Shown: positions 47,212 to 57,654 of the stretch, piece by piece | Layout: every line of letters begins with the position of its first letter | Position numbering within the stretch: position 1 is the stretch's first letter | Program-made: the position numbers and the translations under genes | Notes under the pieces: generated by a model | What the model saw: the letters and a program-made list of their open reading frames with translations, nothing else | What the model was told of the DNA's origin: nothing | Database searches by the model: none | Origin: Eutypella sp. D-1 | Lineage: Eukaryota; Ascomycota; Sordariomycetes; Xylariales; Diatrypaceae | NCBI GenBank assembly: GCA_023313575.1 | Contig: JAJTTP010000004.1 | Span: 2,666,001-2,730,000, forward strand | Direction: 5' to 3' | DNA: 64,000 nt

Positions 47212-49070
47212 TGTGGACGAACCTTTTCGGTATAGAGTGGTGGAGGTCAAAGTTTGTTTGGGAAGATATAGTAGTTTTGTAAATATTGTAACGAAATATG
47301 TGAGCTGAATGGATTTAAATACCTTCCTGGAGGTAATCCTTTAATATGTTACGTGCCTGTTTCATTCAGGGGCCCTTCTCTGAGAATGCGATCTATTGTG
47401 CAATCCTCCGCACCATGGCTAACCTTATTTCGTTGATAATACTCCCAGTATAAAGAGCGTATCCTGCATTGCGGCTCAGGTTCAATCAGGTCAGACAATT
47501 GACACACTTCACTACTTATCATTGCTCTTTAATTGCGATAAGCTGAATGCGATAGTATCGAATATAATCGCCACGTTATGGAAACAGTCTTACTAAAATT
47601 GAATGGCTACTAATTAGGTTCTTGCGCAGTACGTACGCTGATAGGAGCCAAAACTGATGATTTGCCAACTAAGGCCGGCTGATTCTGCACGAATTAAGCC
47701 CCGACCCTACCCCCTCGCAAATCCTGGCGCCCTGTTGCTGCGCTCCCGTTTTGCGCAATTCTAGTTGTCTGATTGGCCGAGAAGCCCATACCCTGGAGCT
47801 GGAAGCCGTAGGTGCCACTCCCTGCTAAGTCCTCTGGTAGCTCAGTAATGTAACCTACCATGTTTCGGTCAAGTTTCGACGTACGTATCTTTGATGAACC
47901 AGACCATTAACATACAGTGGGTTAGATCATGACAGTAAAAGAAGCTGCGGCGCATAAACGAGGAAATGCTACGGTGGCGCGCATAACTGTGTTACTTTGC
48001 CGTCCATAGTACACGGCAGGACGGGTGGGAACTCGAAAGGGTCGTAGTCCAGCAATGAGGCTATCCGCACATATTGACACGATACCCTGGGCGCTTGCGC
48101 AGCTACAACCCCTCCCATCAATCATCGGCAGTTAAGTTCGCCTCCAACTCCCTACGATCGACCTTCCGATTGGTTATGGGCTTTGCATGGGCACTACTAA
48201 CAGATTTCCAACTGTAGTAATAATAATGTTACATTAAGTAGGCTGGCGGCTAAGCGTAGCTACCACTTAATATGTATGTGCAGGGAGTCAGCTGGAGTGG
48301 CCACTAATATCACTGACGCTGTGCCGGAGTATTCTTGCACCACAGTTATTCCTTGCATATTTGCGGTGTTGGATATGGTTGCTGGTTTAAATTTTCCTGG
48401 GCACGCAGGTTGTATGTAATGACGTCGGTGGCCCCCATCCCCACCCCTTACTCTACGCCACTTCCAACAGAGGCCCAACCCCTCCAAGATACTTACGCCA
48501 AGACAAAACGCCGCTGAGCGCCTAGGATATGAGTTAACGGCACTCAGGCTTGCAGACTCAGCTTCCGAAATGCATACTACATTCGACAAGGTCTGCGGTA
48601 TTCCTTGGCGGCTTACTCGCAGACACATGGGTTCTCGTCCATAGAGCCTTCAATACCTAATTACTACCTATTTAAGCGCCATATTGTCGCCGTTAAGGCC
48701 AAGGTGGACCCCTGCAAGACTTTACGTAGGCACTTAAGACATATCTGCATGCATGTATGCACATATGAATACTTAAAGGTACCAAGTTTGGTGGTCAGTA
48801 TACGTATATAGTACCTGCGAACAACCGCCTATAGGTTCGTGTACCCGATGGTGTCCGTAGCGACATGAGTAGCTACGTATCCTTACATGCTGACGCATTC
48901 AAATATAATCAAGTACGAGATCGGAGCTGTTTTCCAATGCACTCACTAACATCGCGTGCCTCGCTCCTGTTCCCCCATACCTAGACCACATCTAACACAC
49001 GCTAACTTCCAACTTTTCGCTGGTTGATTCTATTCGCGGCGCTCCTATCGCCGCTTCTCCGACCTCAGTC
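47212..49070. other. Long intergenic region without a recognised gene
   Basis: About 1.86 kb. Only short, compositionally implausible open frames occur (47922-48125, 48260-48628, 48335-48517, 48605-48811). The last 150 bp before 49071 are pyrimidine-rich and probably form the leader of the sulfotransferase-like gene. Confidence 0.4.
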
Positions 49071-49871
49071 ATGGCGAATGAGGGATCAGGCTCACCCCAT
49101 GGCGGCCTTCATGTTATTCACGTAGCCCTCTTTCGCATGGCCACTAGGTCCTCAGCCGAGGCATACAGGATTCTTGGATACAAAACCCACCATGGGTTGG
49201 ATGACGTCTTCGGCATGCCATGGCCTCTTCTCGAGAAGGCAGCAGAGGCAACTTGGCCGGACGCGCCAGGAGCGCGCCCAAGGCCTCCATTAACAAGGGC
49301 CGATTGGGACGAGCTGTGGGGTACCCAGTATGACATAGCAACTGATATGGCGTCGCCATTCGCCGACCAGCTCATCAAAGCATACCCAGATGCTAAGGTC
49401 GTCATTGTTCAGCGGGACTTCGAGTCATGGTGGCCTAGTTACAGGTCCGAGTTGCTAGACACCTTGTTCTCCCCCATGGCCAAAGTCGCCGTTTTTCTTC
49501 TGGAGCATGTCATGGGCATACGCTCGGGCCCCACGATGCGGAAGGTCCATTTTGGCTTTTTCGGAGCTAAAGATAGAGCGGGCATTGAAGCCAACGCGCG
49601 CGCAGCGTACGACGCGTATTACAGACAGATACGGGAAATGGTCCCCCTAGAGAGGAGGTTGGAATACAGTATGGGAGATGGCTGGGAACCACTGTGTGCA
49701 TTCTTCGGAAAGGAGGTTCCCAGTGTTCCGTTCCCACGTATGAACGAGAGGAAGTCTCACAGAGCGGGTGACACTAGAAGGAAGGTAACGATAATGATAG
49801 CTACTCTTAAAAAGGCGGGTGCAATCCTATTTCCTGTAGTGGTCCTGGGAGCTGCATTTTGGTATTCTTAG
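49071..49871 (+). CDS. Sulfotransferase-like (Sulfotransfer_4 type) protein, 266 aa, C-terminal anchor
   Basis: The frame is intact and intronless from ATG 49071. The layout matches fungal Sulfotransfer_4-type P-loop proteins: an N-terminal strand and loop followed by SSAEAYRILGYKTHHGLDDV, LTRADWDELWGTQYDIATD, MASPFADQLIKAYPDAKVV, IVQRDFESWWPSY, FFGAKDR, YDAYYRQIREMVPLERRLEY and GDGWEPLCAFFGKEVPSVPF. The usual GLPRTGT-type 5'-phosphosulfate loop is replaced by ALFRMAT, so catalytic sulfuryl transfer is doubtful. Residues about 246-264 (AGAILFPVVVLGAAFW) form a C-terminal tail anchor. It could be a non-catalytic family member; the biological role is unknown. Confidence 0.78.
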   Translation: MANEGSGSPHGGLHVIHVALFRMATRSSAEAYRILGYKTHHGLDDVFGMPWPLLEKAAEATWPDAPGARPRPPLTRADWDELWGTQYDIATDMASPFADQLIKAYPDAKVVIVQRDFESWWPSYRSELLDTLFSPMAKVAVFLLEHVMGIRSGPTMRKVHFGFFGAKDRAGIEANARAAYDAYYRQIREMVPLERRLEYSMGDGWEPLCAFFGKEVPSVPFPRMNERKSHRAGDTRRKVTIMIATLKKAGAILFPVVVLGAAFWYS

Positions 49872-50395
49872 CGTTAAGGTTAATATGACGGCACCAATCC
49901 TGGCCATCACCATAATCGCTGCACCTATAATAGGTTAATAACGGCCATAATAAGCACGCGTTGAAATGAGGCCTGATCACATGAGGTAAAGGGCTGCTAT
50001 GCACCCCTCCCACGCCGTCAACTACTACAACAACAAAAGAATTCGGCCGCCCGATCTGCCTCACAATCTCCCTCGTCCTGATCACCGCTGATACTAACCT
50101 GTGCTTGTGCAGCGAATACGATTGGCGTGCTGGTGGCCGGCCGGTGCGTCCAGGGTATCGGGGGCGGCGGCATTCACGTACTTGGTGGTATCATCATGAC
50201 AGATATCGTGCCTCTGCGCTATCGTTCGAAGTGGTTTGGGATTGTGTATGTGCTATTAGAGCCTTTCTAACTGCAATCCGGAAGCTGCGGAAGCTACAAC
50301 TAATCGAGATAACAATACTCCATATCCCTTCCTAGCACCCCTGTTAAGGAGAGTCTCCTAGACGTCGGCAGTTTCCATCCATGCCAATCATAAGC
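49872..50395. other. Intergenic, no feature
   Basis: No gene is seen; it separates convergent neighbours. Confidence 0.35.
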
Positions 50396-51064
50396 TTATC
50401 CTAATAGCCCACACAGCACAAGGATCACGGCGTTTGACCCTTGCTCGGCGTTTACATCGCCGATATAACCAAGCCTCCCTTTTTCAACGCGGGCGATTGC
50501 CACAGAACTTTCCCCCGCCACGTTTGCACTTGCTGGTACAAAAACTCTGGACTCGACGACGGAGTCTTCGTCAGTTCTATACCAGGCATCTGTAGGCGCA
50601 ACGTTCTTTACAAATAAAGCTTTTTGGCTATATTTCGAAGGGAGATAGGCGGCTAAGTCATGCCCGACTGCCTCTTCATTAAGGATGACTGTTGTTCGGT
50701 GGTACGAACCGGCCTCCCACTGCAACCCTGCCTTAGAAAAGAAGGGCTTAATGTTGTTCGGTTTGACGAAGCCAGAAAAAGTTCCCATGACGATCGATGT
50801 ACCACCTTGACGCACATACTGTAAGACTGCGTCCCAGACACGCGCATTTTGCTTAGTGGTCAACGCCTCGTCGGTTACCAGAGCAGCTAGTGGCGGCGGC
50901 TCCTCCGAGAGAAGACGGATGGCCGAAGTTGCTTCCTCAACGCGGTGTAAGATTGCTTTCGATTTGAGCTCGGAAAGGAGAGGGCCATACATCTCATCAA
51001 AGTACGGCATATGATGGAGAGAAACCAATAGAACCAAGGGCTTTGTCGCGTCTTCGGTCGCCAT
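50396..51064 (-). CDS. Conserved fungal protein, 222 aa, glutamine amidotransferase-like fold suspected
   Basis: ATG 51064 is preferred (MATEDATKPLVLLVSLH), because the upstream in-frame extension to 51115 is not conserved-looking. The sequence has strand-helix alternation, HHMPYFDEMYG, an Asp/Glu-rich turn, YVRQGGTSIVMGTFSGFV, IKPFFSKAGLQWEAGSYHRT, YSQKALFVKNVA, ESRVFVPA and GRLGYIGDVNAEQGSN. The core (loss of a Cys nucleophile, GTF/SGF turn, then a final strand) suggests a class I amidotransferase/ThuA-like Rossmann fold without the Cys-His-Glu triad. The family is widespread in Sordariomycetes-type fungi in my recollection, but its function is unknown. It appears intact and intronless. Confidence 0.72.
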   Translation of the reverse strand: MATEDATKPLVLLVSLHHMPYFDEMYGPLLSELKSKAILHRVEEATSAIRLLSEEPPPLAALVTDEALTTKQNARVWDAVLQYVRQGGTSIVMGTFSGFVKPNNIKPFFSKAGLQWEAGSYHRTTVILNEEAVGHDLAAYLPSKYSQKALFVKNVAPTDAWYRTDEDSVVESRVFVPASANVAGESSVAIARVEKGRLGYIGDVNAEQGSNAVILVLCGLLG

Positions 51065-51732
51065 GCTTGTTGCAAATTGCGGTAAAAGATTATAAATAAC
51101 CAGATGGAGTATCACGAAGCGGTAGGCTACGATAGAATGTCATCGAATTCCTAGGCTATAGGGTGAATTCTAAAGGTGGGGAGAAAAGGGAAGAAAGGAT
51201 TAGATCTATCGTATAGGCGGGCAAATAAATAGTAAATGGAAACGCCTTAGGTCACCAGAATAAGTGGATACTTCGGGTGGCCACAGTAAGGCATTCGGGA
51301 ACAATATGGAAGGCTGCCATAATGGGCACCCATTACGGTATCTAACCCATACCGTAATATGGAGGAATTAGTGTAGTGATTATTAATAACGGGTTTCTTA
51401 TTTAAGTTTTATAAAAGACGATAAAATAACATGTATGCAGTTCAGATCAGGCGAAATCCACTTCCTTTCATAACACTTGAGGGTTTTTAGCGCGCCGGCT
51501 TTCCCCGCACCAGTTTCGCTTTAAAGTGCGGGGGTATAAGATAACGACCCCTCCCACGCACACCCTCACGATCGGTGCTTTTTATGGGGTCAACACCCCA
51601 CCACTTGTTATATTCACACTTATATCAACAATGCGAGACTGCAGCTAGTGCTACCATCAAAGAGCATGACAATAAGGAATGGCTAGGTTGGATCGTTTTA
51701 AGTAGCCCAAAGGGCAACTTCGATAACGCGAG

Positions 51733-51754
51733 GCTGCCTGCCTTAGCAGGCAGC
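51733..51754. other. Perfect 9-bp stem-loop
   Basis: GCTGCCTGC-CTTA-GCAGGCAGC is a GC-rich stem with a four-base loop in otherwise unannotated DNA. Function unknown. Confidence 0.6.
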
Positions 51755-51908
51755 ACAATAATGCCCTCGTTTTATACTAAGTCGCCGAGAGTGCACGATC
51801 CATATACTGCCCATTAAGTCACTTTCTTATTTGGGAAGTGTGGGTCCGAATCTAAAGAATTTTCGGGCAAAAAAGAAATTAATACAATACTTAGGTAACC
51901 TTCCTAGT

Positions 51909-51955
51909 TTCGTTTCACTCCGGTACTTCGTACCTCCATAAAATGAGGGCATAAA
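51909..51955 (+). repeat. Dispersed repeat, left-end fragment C
   Basis: It matches the left end of copy B (10676-10725): TTTCACTCCGGTACTTCGTACC, then a TATA-like stretch and AGGGCATAAA. It includes the same GGTAC-TTC-GTACC hairpin (51922-51934). The rest of the repeat is absent. Confidence 0.65.
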
Positions 51956-52079
51956 TAAACTGTATGCTCCCGTTTCTTTTAAGATCGCCAAGGCGTTATT
52001 TTAGGCCGCTATGCATGAATGACGGGAGGCACGGGACTGACCCGCCACCTGTCATCCCGACCACCCGGACGATGATCCA

Positions 52080-53210
52080 TCAGTCGTCCTTGTCCTCGTC
52101 TTTGTCCTCGTATCCATCCAGCCCGTTCTCCTCTAGAAAGTCGTCCAAGAGCGCGGCCACCTTGTCGTTGTCCATGTCCGCGAATGCGCTGTGCGTGCTG
52201 CCATCTAGGCCCGCGTCCTTGGCCAGGAAAAGTAGCCGCGCATTACCGCCGTACGCGTTTATCAAAGCCGCCGCCTGCCGCGTCTGTCGAAGCATCGGGA
52301 ATGACTCGTCCCGGTGGTCGCCCCACACGAACTGCACTTCCCGAAGTCGTGCCAGCTTCCGGAACTCGTCCGGTGTCACGTACAGTGGCCCGAACGGCCC
52401 GCTGGGGGGTGTCGTGCCGTTCGGATTCGGACCCGGTCCGACCGGCGGCATACCGGGAAAACCGGGGACGGTGATGTTGGCGTTATCCGGGAACACGCAG
52501 CCATAACTCTCGTACGCGACGATGGCCTTGATGGTGCTCGAGTTGCTCTTGACGGCCGCCAGCTGGGCGCGCAGGCCGCTCGCCGAGTTGCCCAGCAGCA
52601 CCACGCTGTCGCCTAGGCGGCCCTCGTCGGCGGCCGTTGCCGCCGCCTGCGCCTGCATGTGCACATTCTCGATGGTGTCGATCTCGACGTACCGGGCGCT
52701 GGTGGCCTGGCGCCAGGCCATCTCGTCTTCCACCGGGAACTGCACGCCGGGCCAGAACTCGCCGAACCGCGGGCCGAAGTTCCACGCCACGAAGTTGCCC
52801 TGGTCGCGGTACGACGGTGTGTACGTCGATGGCTCGCACGCCCAGTTCGCACGGCCCACCCGCGGCCCGTCCCACAGGTACACGGGATAGTCGCGCCGCA
52901 GGAACATATCCTTGTACCCTTCGCCCCCGTCCCAACGGTTCTGCCACACCTGCGTGCTCGAGCTGTGCCACATGAGTATGCCCGTCCGACGCGGCCTCCA
53001 CGGGATGAAGTATTCCATGTACCCGTGGTCGCAGGACAGCGTCCGCCCCGGAAACGTGGGGTTCTCGATGGTCCTTCCCCCTACGACGAAGCCGCCGGAC
53101 CGGTCTAGCATGATGGGCTTCCGCGACTCTGGGCGCCCTTCCGCAACTGCGGCTGGCTCACAAGACATGGCCAGCAGAGCCACTAACGAGCAAAGGGCAA
53201 GCATCATCAT
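52080..53210 (-). CDS. Secreted alpha/beta hydrolase, 376 aa
   Basis: The frame is intact and intronless, starting at ATG 53210. Residues 1 to about 22 form a signal peptide (MMMLALCSLVALLAMSCEP, cleavage near AVAEG). The mature part shows GILMWHSSSTQVWQNRW (oxyanion strand), YKDMFLRRDYPVYLWDGPRV, the nucleophile elbow GNSASG (Ser about 210), VAYESYGCVFPDN, an insert rich in Pro/Gly (PGFPGMPPVGPGPNPNG), VQFVWGDHRDESF (candidate acid) and HSAFADMDN (candidate His). It ends in an acidic tail. Carboxylester hydrolase activity outside the cell is likely from family; the substrate is unknown. The very GC-rich third positions give long open frames on all other strands and frames, unlike neighbouring genes. 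Confidence 0.83.
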   Translation of the reverse strand: MMMLALCSLVALLAMSCEPAAVAEGRPESRKPIMLDRSGGFVVGGRTIENPTFPGRTLSCDHGYMEYFIPWRPRRTGILMWHSSSTQVWQNRWDGGEGYKDMFLRRDYPVYLWDGPRVGRANWACEPSTYTPSYRDQGNFVAWNFGPRFGEFWPGVQFPVEDEMAWRQATSARYVEIDTIENVHMQAQAAATAADEGRLGDSVVLLGNSASGLRAQLAAVKSNSSTIKAIVAYESYGCVFPDNANITVPGFPGMPPVGPGPNPNGTTPPSGPFGPLYVTPDEFRKLARLREVQFVWGDHRDESFPMLRQTRQAAALINAYGGNARLLFLAKDAGLDGSTHSAFADMDNDKVAALLDDFLEENGLDGYEDKDEDKDD

Positions 53211-54111
53211 TCACCGACGTAGTAGAAGACCCTTGCAGAACCCCAATACAAGCGTAGCGGGGATAAGGTCGATACAATAAGCAGTCACCATTCTCCGTGG
53301 TGGTTTGCCATCTTATACAGCCGTTGGATATAAGGTGCTTAAGCAACTGCCGGTTCCTCTTGCGGTCGGTACCTTAGAAGTCTCATCTCTTGGCTTATTC
53401 AACACCAGCGCCACCGATGTGACCTACAGCCTAGATTGTGTGGGAGGCCTCGACTGTACCTTCTGACCCGTGCAGGATAAGGTTGTCAGCATGCAGGACT
53501 CCGCATCCCGTCGAACCCGGGTAATGTATATTCGCTAGTTGCGGGCGTAACGTGTAATTCCACGTTATAAGCTGCTGCGGAGATGCGGGGATATCAGAAC
53601 ATCCTTCCCAAATTTATCCACCAAAACCCTGCCAAATCCATGATTATACTTTATCCTCGTTATGACCCAAGTACTACCTAGCGACTTCGAGTTTGCATTA
53701 CATAACATCCGTATGCGGACGCATCTTGATAGGCTGTGGTCAATAATGTAGGTAAGAAGCAACACGAAAAGCGAGCACCATCGCGGGGTTCAGTTCCAGA
53801 AGACCATCTATGTGAATTTTGAATCGGAGAATTAGCAAGGCCACTAACTTAGCTACCTGATCCCCGAGAAAGACTACCATTCCCGTGGTCACTCATGCTA
53901 TGCAATTTCAATGGGCAAAACTTCCTTCTCGAACACCCTATGTTCCCATTTCACTCAGATGGCGGAATTGTGATCTACCCAGCAGCCCCCTAAAAGTACC
54001 CTTATCCCGTGAATGTAACGTCTCGGCTGTCTCGTTATGCTCACATTGAAGTGCTAGAGCTCGAGCCGTCTCCCCTCTGTCATTCTTGTTGTCTGCCAAT
54101 GCTCCGCCATC
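53211..54111. other. Intergenic, no recognised gene
   Basis: No gene. It probably contains the promoter of the hydrolase at its left side. Small open frames (53565-53765, 53938-54261) lack family features. Confidence 0.4.
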
Positions 54112-54260
54112 TGTTACAAACCACTTATTCCGGCTAGAATACAGAGTGGGTTGCGCAGTGCCTTTATATATCCTAGCGACCACCTGACATAAGGAGATCT
54201 GATGCATTAGACCATATCCAGAATAGCCCCTATTCTGATGAGGCTCAACTAACCGTGACA
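54112..54260 (+). mobile_element. Probable LTR remnant related to the TGTTAC family
   Basis: It starts TGTTACAAACCACTTATTCC, matching the first 20 bases of 34411-34658 with one change. It has a TATATATCC box and ends AACCGTGACA. No matching target duplication was found and the middle is unalignable, so the right boundary is tentative. Confidence 0.45.
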
Positions 54261-54316
54261 CCTAGGTAGGGCCCCTGTCCTCTTATAGCCACATCAAAAC
54301 TAGTTCGGCATTACCT

Positions 54317-55330
54317 TTAGCCCGTAAGTTGGCCTGCTATTTTAAACGTTCTTCCACTCGACTCATGAATAAACTCATCCACCGTATCACAAAGAGTATC
54401 AAAAAGCCATGCTGCCAGTGCAGGTGGGATCACCCCGGCCAAGTGTCCTAACGCTACCTGTACATGGCCGGGGACCCGGTACGATGTGATGCTGATACCC
54501 GACGAGTGCCCGGCCCCTTCGGGAAGGGATATTGAAACATCGTGATGAACTTGTCCGATATCCAGTGTACCTCCTGGGTGCCGATCGAGATGGTTCATAA
54601 TGGATGTGAAACAGGTCGGCGGCGGCTTACCGACACAAGATCGTAGTATCTCCCCAAAACCGAGAGGTTCGTGTGGAAGGGGCGATAACTGCTGGCCTTG
54701 TAGATGCCGCAAAAGATCGGCGACGGTCTGGAAATCGGATAGCTTGGCTCGGACGGGTACAATGTTGACGCAGCAGCCTGCTACTCCGTCGGAGGGGCTA
54801 CCGTCCCCGGTCATTCGGCCGGAGACTATCTCGCCGAATATCACGTCTGTGTTGTAGGTGTGGAGAGCAAGAACCTTCGCCAGGCCGCGCGAATAATGGT
54901 CGGTAAAGTTATACCGTCAGGGAGCGGTCGGCTGATCCCTATTTGTCTTATAGCGTGGTGGATCAGTTCGCAATGCTGCTTCTGCGGATCCGTGGGACCT
55001 GATCGGGATCCTGGTCTAATGACTGACATGGAGGAGCCTCGCAAAAGTGAGCTCCAATACTCTTGACTCTCGACTTTGTTTCGCGTTGAAAGGGGGTGCA
55101 TGTAACGGCAGAAGCTCGAGTACTTCTCCACGGATTCCTCGTTGTAGAGCGTTTGAAGAGTGTTTATGAAGAAAGCCAGGGAAGTGGCGTCATATTCTGC
55201 GTGTCTGAGACGGAAGAGAATGCGATACTGGGAGTCAGAACTAGAAGTGATGGTGGCAACTTGGTGAAGGGTCGACCTAAGCCTGGAGAGCAGTGCATAT
55301 CTTCGGCAATGAGCTGTCTCGCAAAATGAC
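54317..55330 (-). pseudogene. NRPS condensation-domain fragment
   Basis: Minus-strand pieces match the second half of an NRPS condensation domain: YRILFRLRHAEYDATSLAFF (position of the HHxxxDG active-site motif, here RHAEYDA), FCRYMHPLSTR, ESQEYWSSLLRGS, ITLPTIIRAAW, VIFGEIVSGR (C5-like), CCVNIVPVRAKL, LRHLQGQQLSPLPHEPLGFG and a final helix before the stop at 54317. One base is missing near 54877 (after RAAW), shifting the frame, and the 5' side is lost towards the AT-rich block at 55.4 kb. The altered HHxxxDG-type motif resembles terminal fungal C domains but may reflect decay. Without adenylation or carrier domains it is non-functional. Confidence 0.82.
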
Positions 55331-55494
55331 CCACGGTTTCGTCCGTCTTATAGTGATTGAGCGAACGACCCCCTTTACGCCCAGCCCCCTTTACGCCTAT
55401 GGCTTTAAATCGCGACACATTATAATATAAGCCTTAAGTTTTAAAATAATATATTTACTTAATTACCGTATCGTTTATTAATAAAAATTATATT

Positions 55495-55620
55495 ATAACG
55501 GTAATTATTATAACGATTTAAAATAAAATAATTATAATAAAGATTTAACCTTATAAAAATAATTTATTACCTTTTTAATAAAATTTCTTTTTTTTTAAAT
55601 AATTTAACACTTATATATTA
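55495..55620 (+). repeat. Degenerate repeat copy r1
   Basis: It starts TTATAACGGTAATTATTATA and aligns with the left parts of 58131-58390 and 58871-59170. It is shorter and more mutated. Confidence 0.5.
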
Positions 55621-55878
55621 ATAAATATTATAAAATAATAAAGTTATTTTAAATATACTTTTAAACTAGTTTATACTTTATATAATATAAGCTTTTAAAA
55701 AAGGCCGTTATTTAATTAAATAAATAAAATAAATAAAGTGGATAAGTAAAGCTTATAAGGCCCACCTTTTTAAACCCACTTATGTTTAAATCCGAAAGAT
55801 TTAAAAATAAGTGGGACTTTTTTAATATTATTATCTTTTTTATTATTACTTTATAAACCTTTATAATAACGCTTTTAT

Positions 55879-55909
<31 letters not shown>

Positions 55910-56262
55910 TATTTAAATTTAAATAATATATTATTTAATAATGATTTATATATTAATATATATATATTTATAAACTGTTATTAACGTAACTTAAGTTAAC
56001 TTAAAGGATTTATTTATTTAAAAAATATCTTTAAAAAAAACTAATAATATATAAATTAAAAAAAAGTTTCGATTTTTACTTATATATATATTATTATTTA
56101 TTATAATTTTACGTATTATAATAACTTATTATATATTTTTTATTTAATATTAAAGGTTTTAAAAACCTTTTATTATATGTTAAAACTTAAACCTTTATAA
56201 TATAAACTTTATAATTAATATTATATAAATATATAATATATATTATTTATAAAGTTTATTTT

Positions 56263-56694
56263 TATTATGACCGGTCGGGCCATTGGGCCTAGTGGGGCTA
56301 AACATAATAAGAAAAGATCCCTGACTTAAGTTTTGAAAAAAAAAGATAACCATATTAAAATAAGCCATATGCGCCACACGATTAAAAAAGATCGGTTAGA
56401 TCGATAATAATCTTAACAATATTAAATCGTTATATTCGAATGCGATTTTAACGATTTAACAGCAACTATATATTCCAGTATTAGGAATAAAAGATATAAA
56501 TAATATATAATTACGTTTATTACCTTTTTTTTAAATAATTTTTAAGTTTATTAATTTATAATATAATTTAATTATTTAAAGCACCTTTTTTTTTTTATTA
56601 TTAAACGTGATTACTTATTACTTAAAACCTTAACACTCCTGCTAACATAAACCCTTTAACTGGACTAATAGTTAGGAATAAATTAGCCGTCACA
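56263..56694 (+). mobile_element. Solo LTR, TGTTAT...CGTCACA family, module D (432 bp)
   Basis: Exact target duplication ATTTT (56258-56262 and 56695-56699). The first bases have decayed to TATTATGACCGGTCGGGCC. It shares its module (GGTCGGGCCATTGGGCC, TCGTTATATTCG) with 56805-57654, and has the family core at the 3' side. Confidence 0.88.
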
Positions 56695-56804
56695 ATTTTA
56701 TAAATGTATATAAATAAAGGTTTTATTATAACGTCATAAGTTATAATAAGTTTAATATTATGAAATTTTTAAGTTATTTTATAAATTTTAAAAGTATGGA
56801 GAAA

Positions 56805-57654
56805 TGTTATAACCGGTCGGGTCATTGGGCCAAGTGGGGCTAACACAATAAGAAAAAAATCTTTAATTTAAGTTTTATAAAAGGAAATAACTACATTAAT
56901 ATAAGCCATATGCGCTATATAACCAGGAAGGATCGGTTAAATCGGTAATAATTTTAACGATATTAAATCGTTATATTCGGATATGTTATGGCCTGACTAG
57001 GCCAAGTGGGGGCTGGTAATCCTATTTGTTAGCGGTATTGCCGGAAGAATAAAGACGTAAGCCAGCCATATTTAACAAGCCATAAAAAAAGCCATATATG
57101 GATCCGTTATAATCCATGGATTTAAAGGTATTAATTAAATCCGTTACGATCTAAGGATTTAATATAACCATATATTCCAATATTAGGAATAAAAGATATA
57201 AATAATATATAATTACGTTTATTACTTTTTTTTTAAATAATTTTTAAGCTTACCAGCTTATAATATAACTTAATTACTTAAAACACCTTTTTTTTTACTA
57301 TTATTAAACGTGATTATTTATTACTTAAAACCCTAGCACTCCTGTTAATATAAACCCCTCGACTGGACTAATAGTTAGGAATAAACCAGCCGTTATAAGA
57401 TACGATCTTAACGATTTAATAATAACCACATATTCCAGTGTTAGGAATAAAGGATATAAATAATATATAACTATATTTATTAGTTTTTTTTAAATCGTTT
57501 TTAAATTTATTAGTGTATAATATAATTTAATTACTTAAAATACCTTTTTTTTACTATTACTAAACGTAACTACTTATTACTTAAAACCTTTAGCATTTTT
57601 ATTAATATAAACCCCTTAACTGGATTAATAGTTAAGAATAAACGAGCCGTTATA
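56805..57654 (+). mobile_element. Solo LTR, module D, split by a nested solo LTR
   Basis: The outer copy comprises 56805-56983 and 57403-57654 (431 bp together), with an exact target duplication AGAAA (56800-56804 and 57655-57659). It starts TGTTATAACCGGTCGGG and ends AGCCGTTATA. The interruption is 56984-57397. Confidence 0.86.
56984..57397 (+). mobile_element. Nested solo LTR, module A (414 bp)
   Basis: It is inserted in the LTR 56805-57654. Flanks are GGATA (56979-56983) and AGATA (57398-57402), a duplication with one G-to-A change. Its length is identical to 23802-24215 and it carries the same 5' module, so these two are close relatives. Confidence 0.86.

Larger units (their letters stand above)
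51065..52079. other. Intergenic with a hairpin and a repeat fragment
   Basis: No gene. The upstream part (51065-51450) is presumably the promoter of the 222-aa protein gene. A hairpin lies at 51733-51754 and a dispersed-repeat fragment at 51909-51955. Confidence 0.4.

Noticed and set aside
52483..53108. Several long antisense or alternative-frame open frames over the secreted hydrolase
   Set aside because: They are by-products of the extreme GC at third positions; only the frame with signal peptide and catalytic motifs is credible.
54112..54260. Full solo LTR with target duplication
   Set aside because: The left end matches the TGTTAC family, but the flanks CCATC and CCTAG do not duplicate; kept only as a probable remnant.
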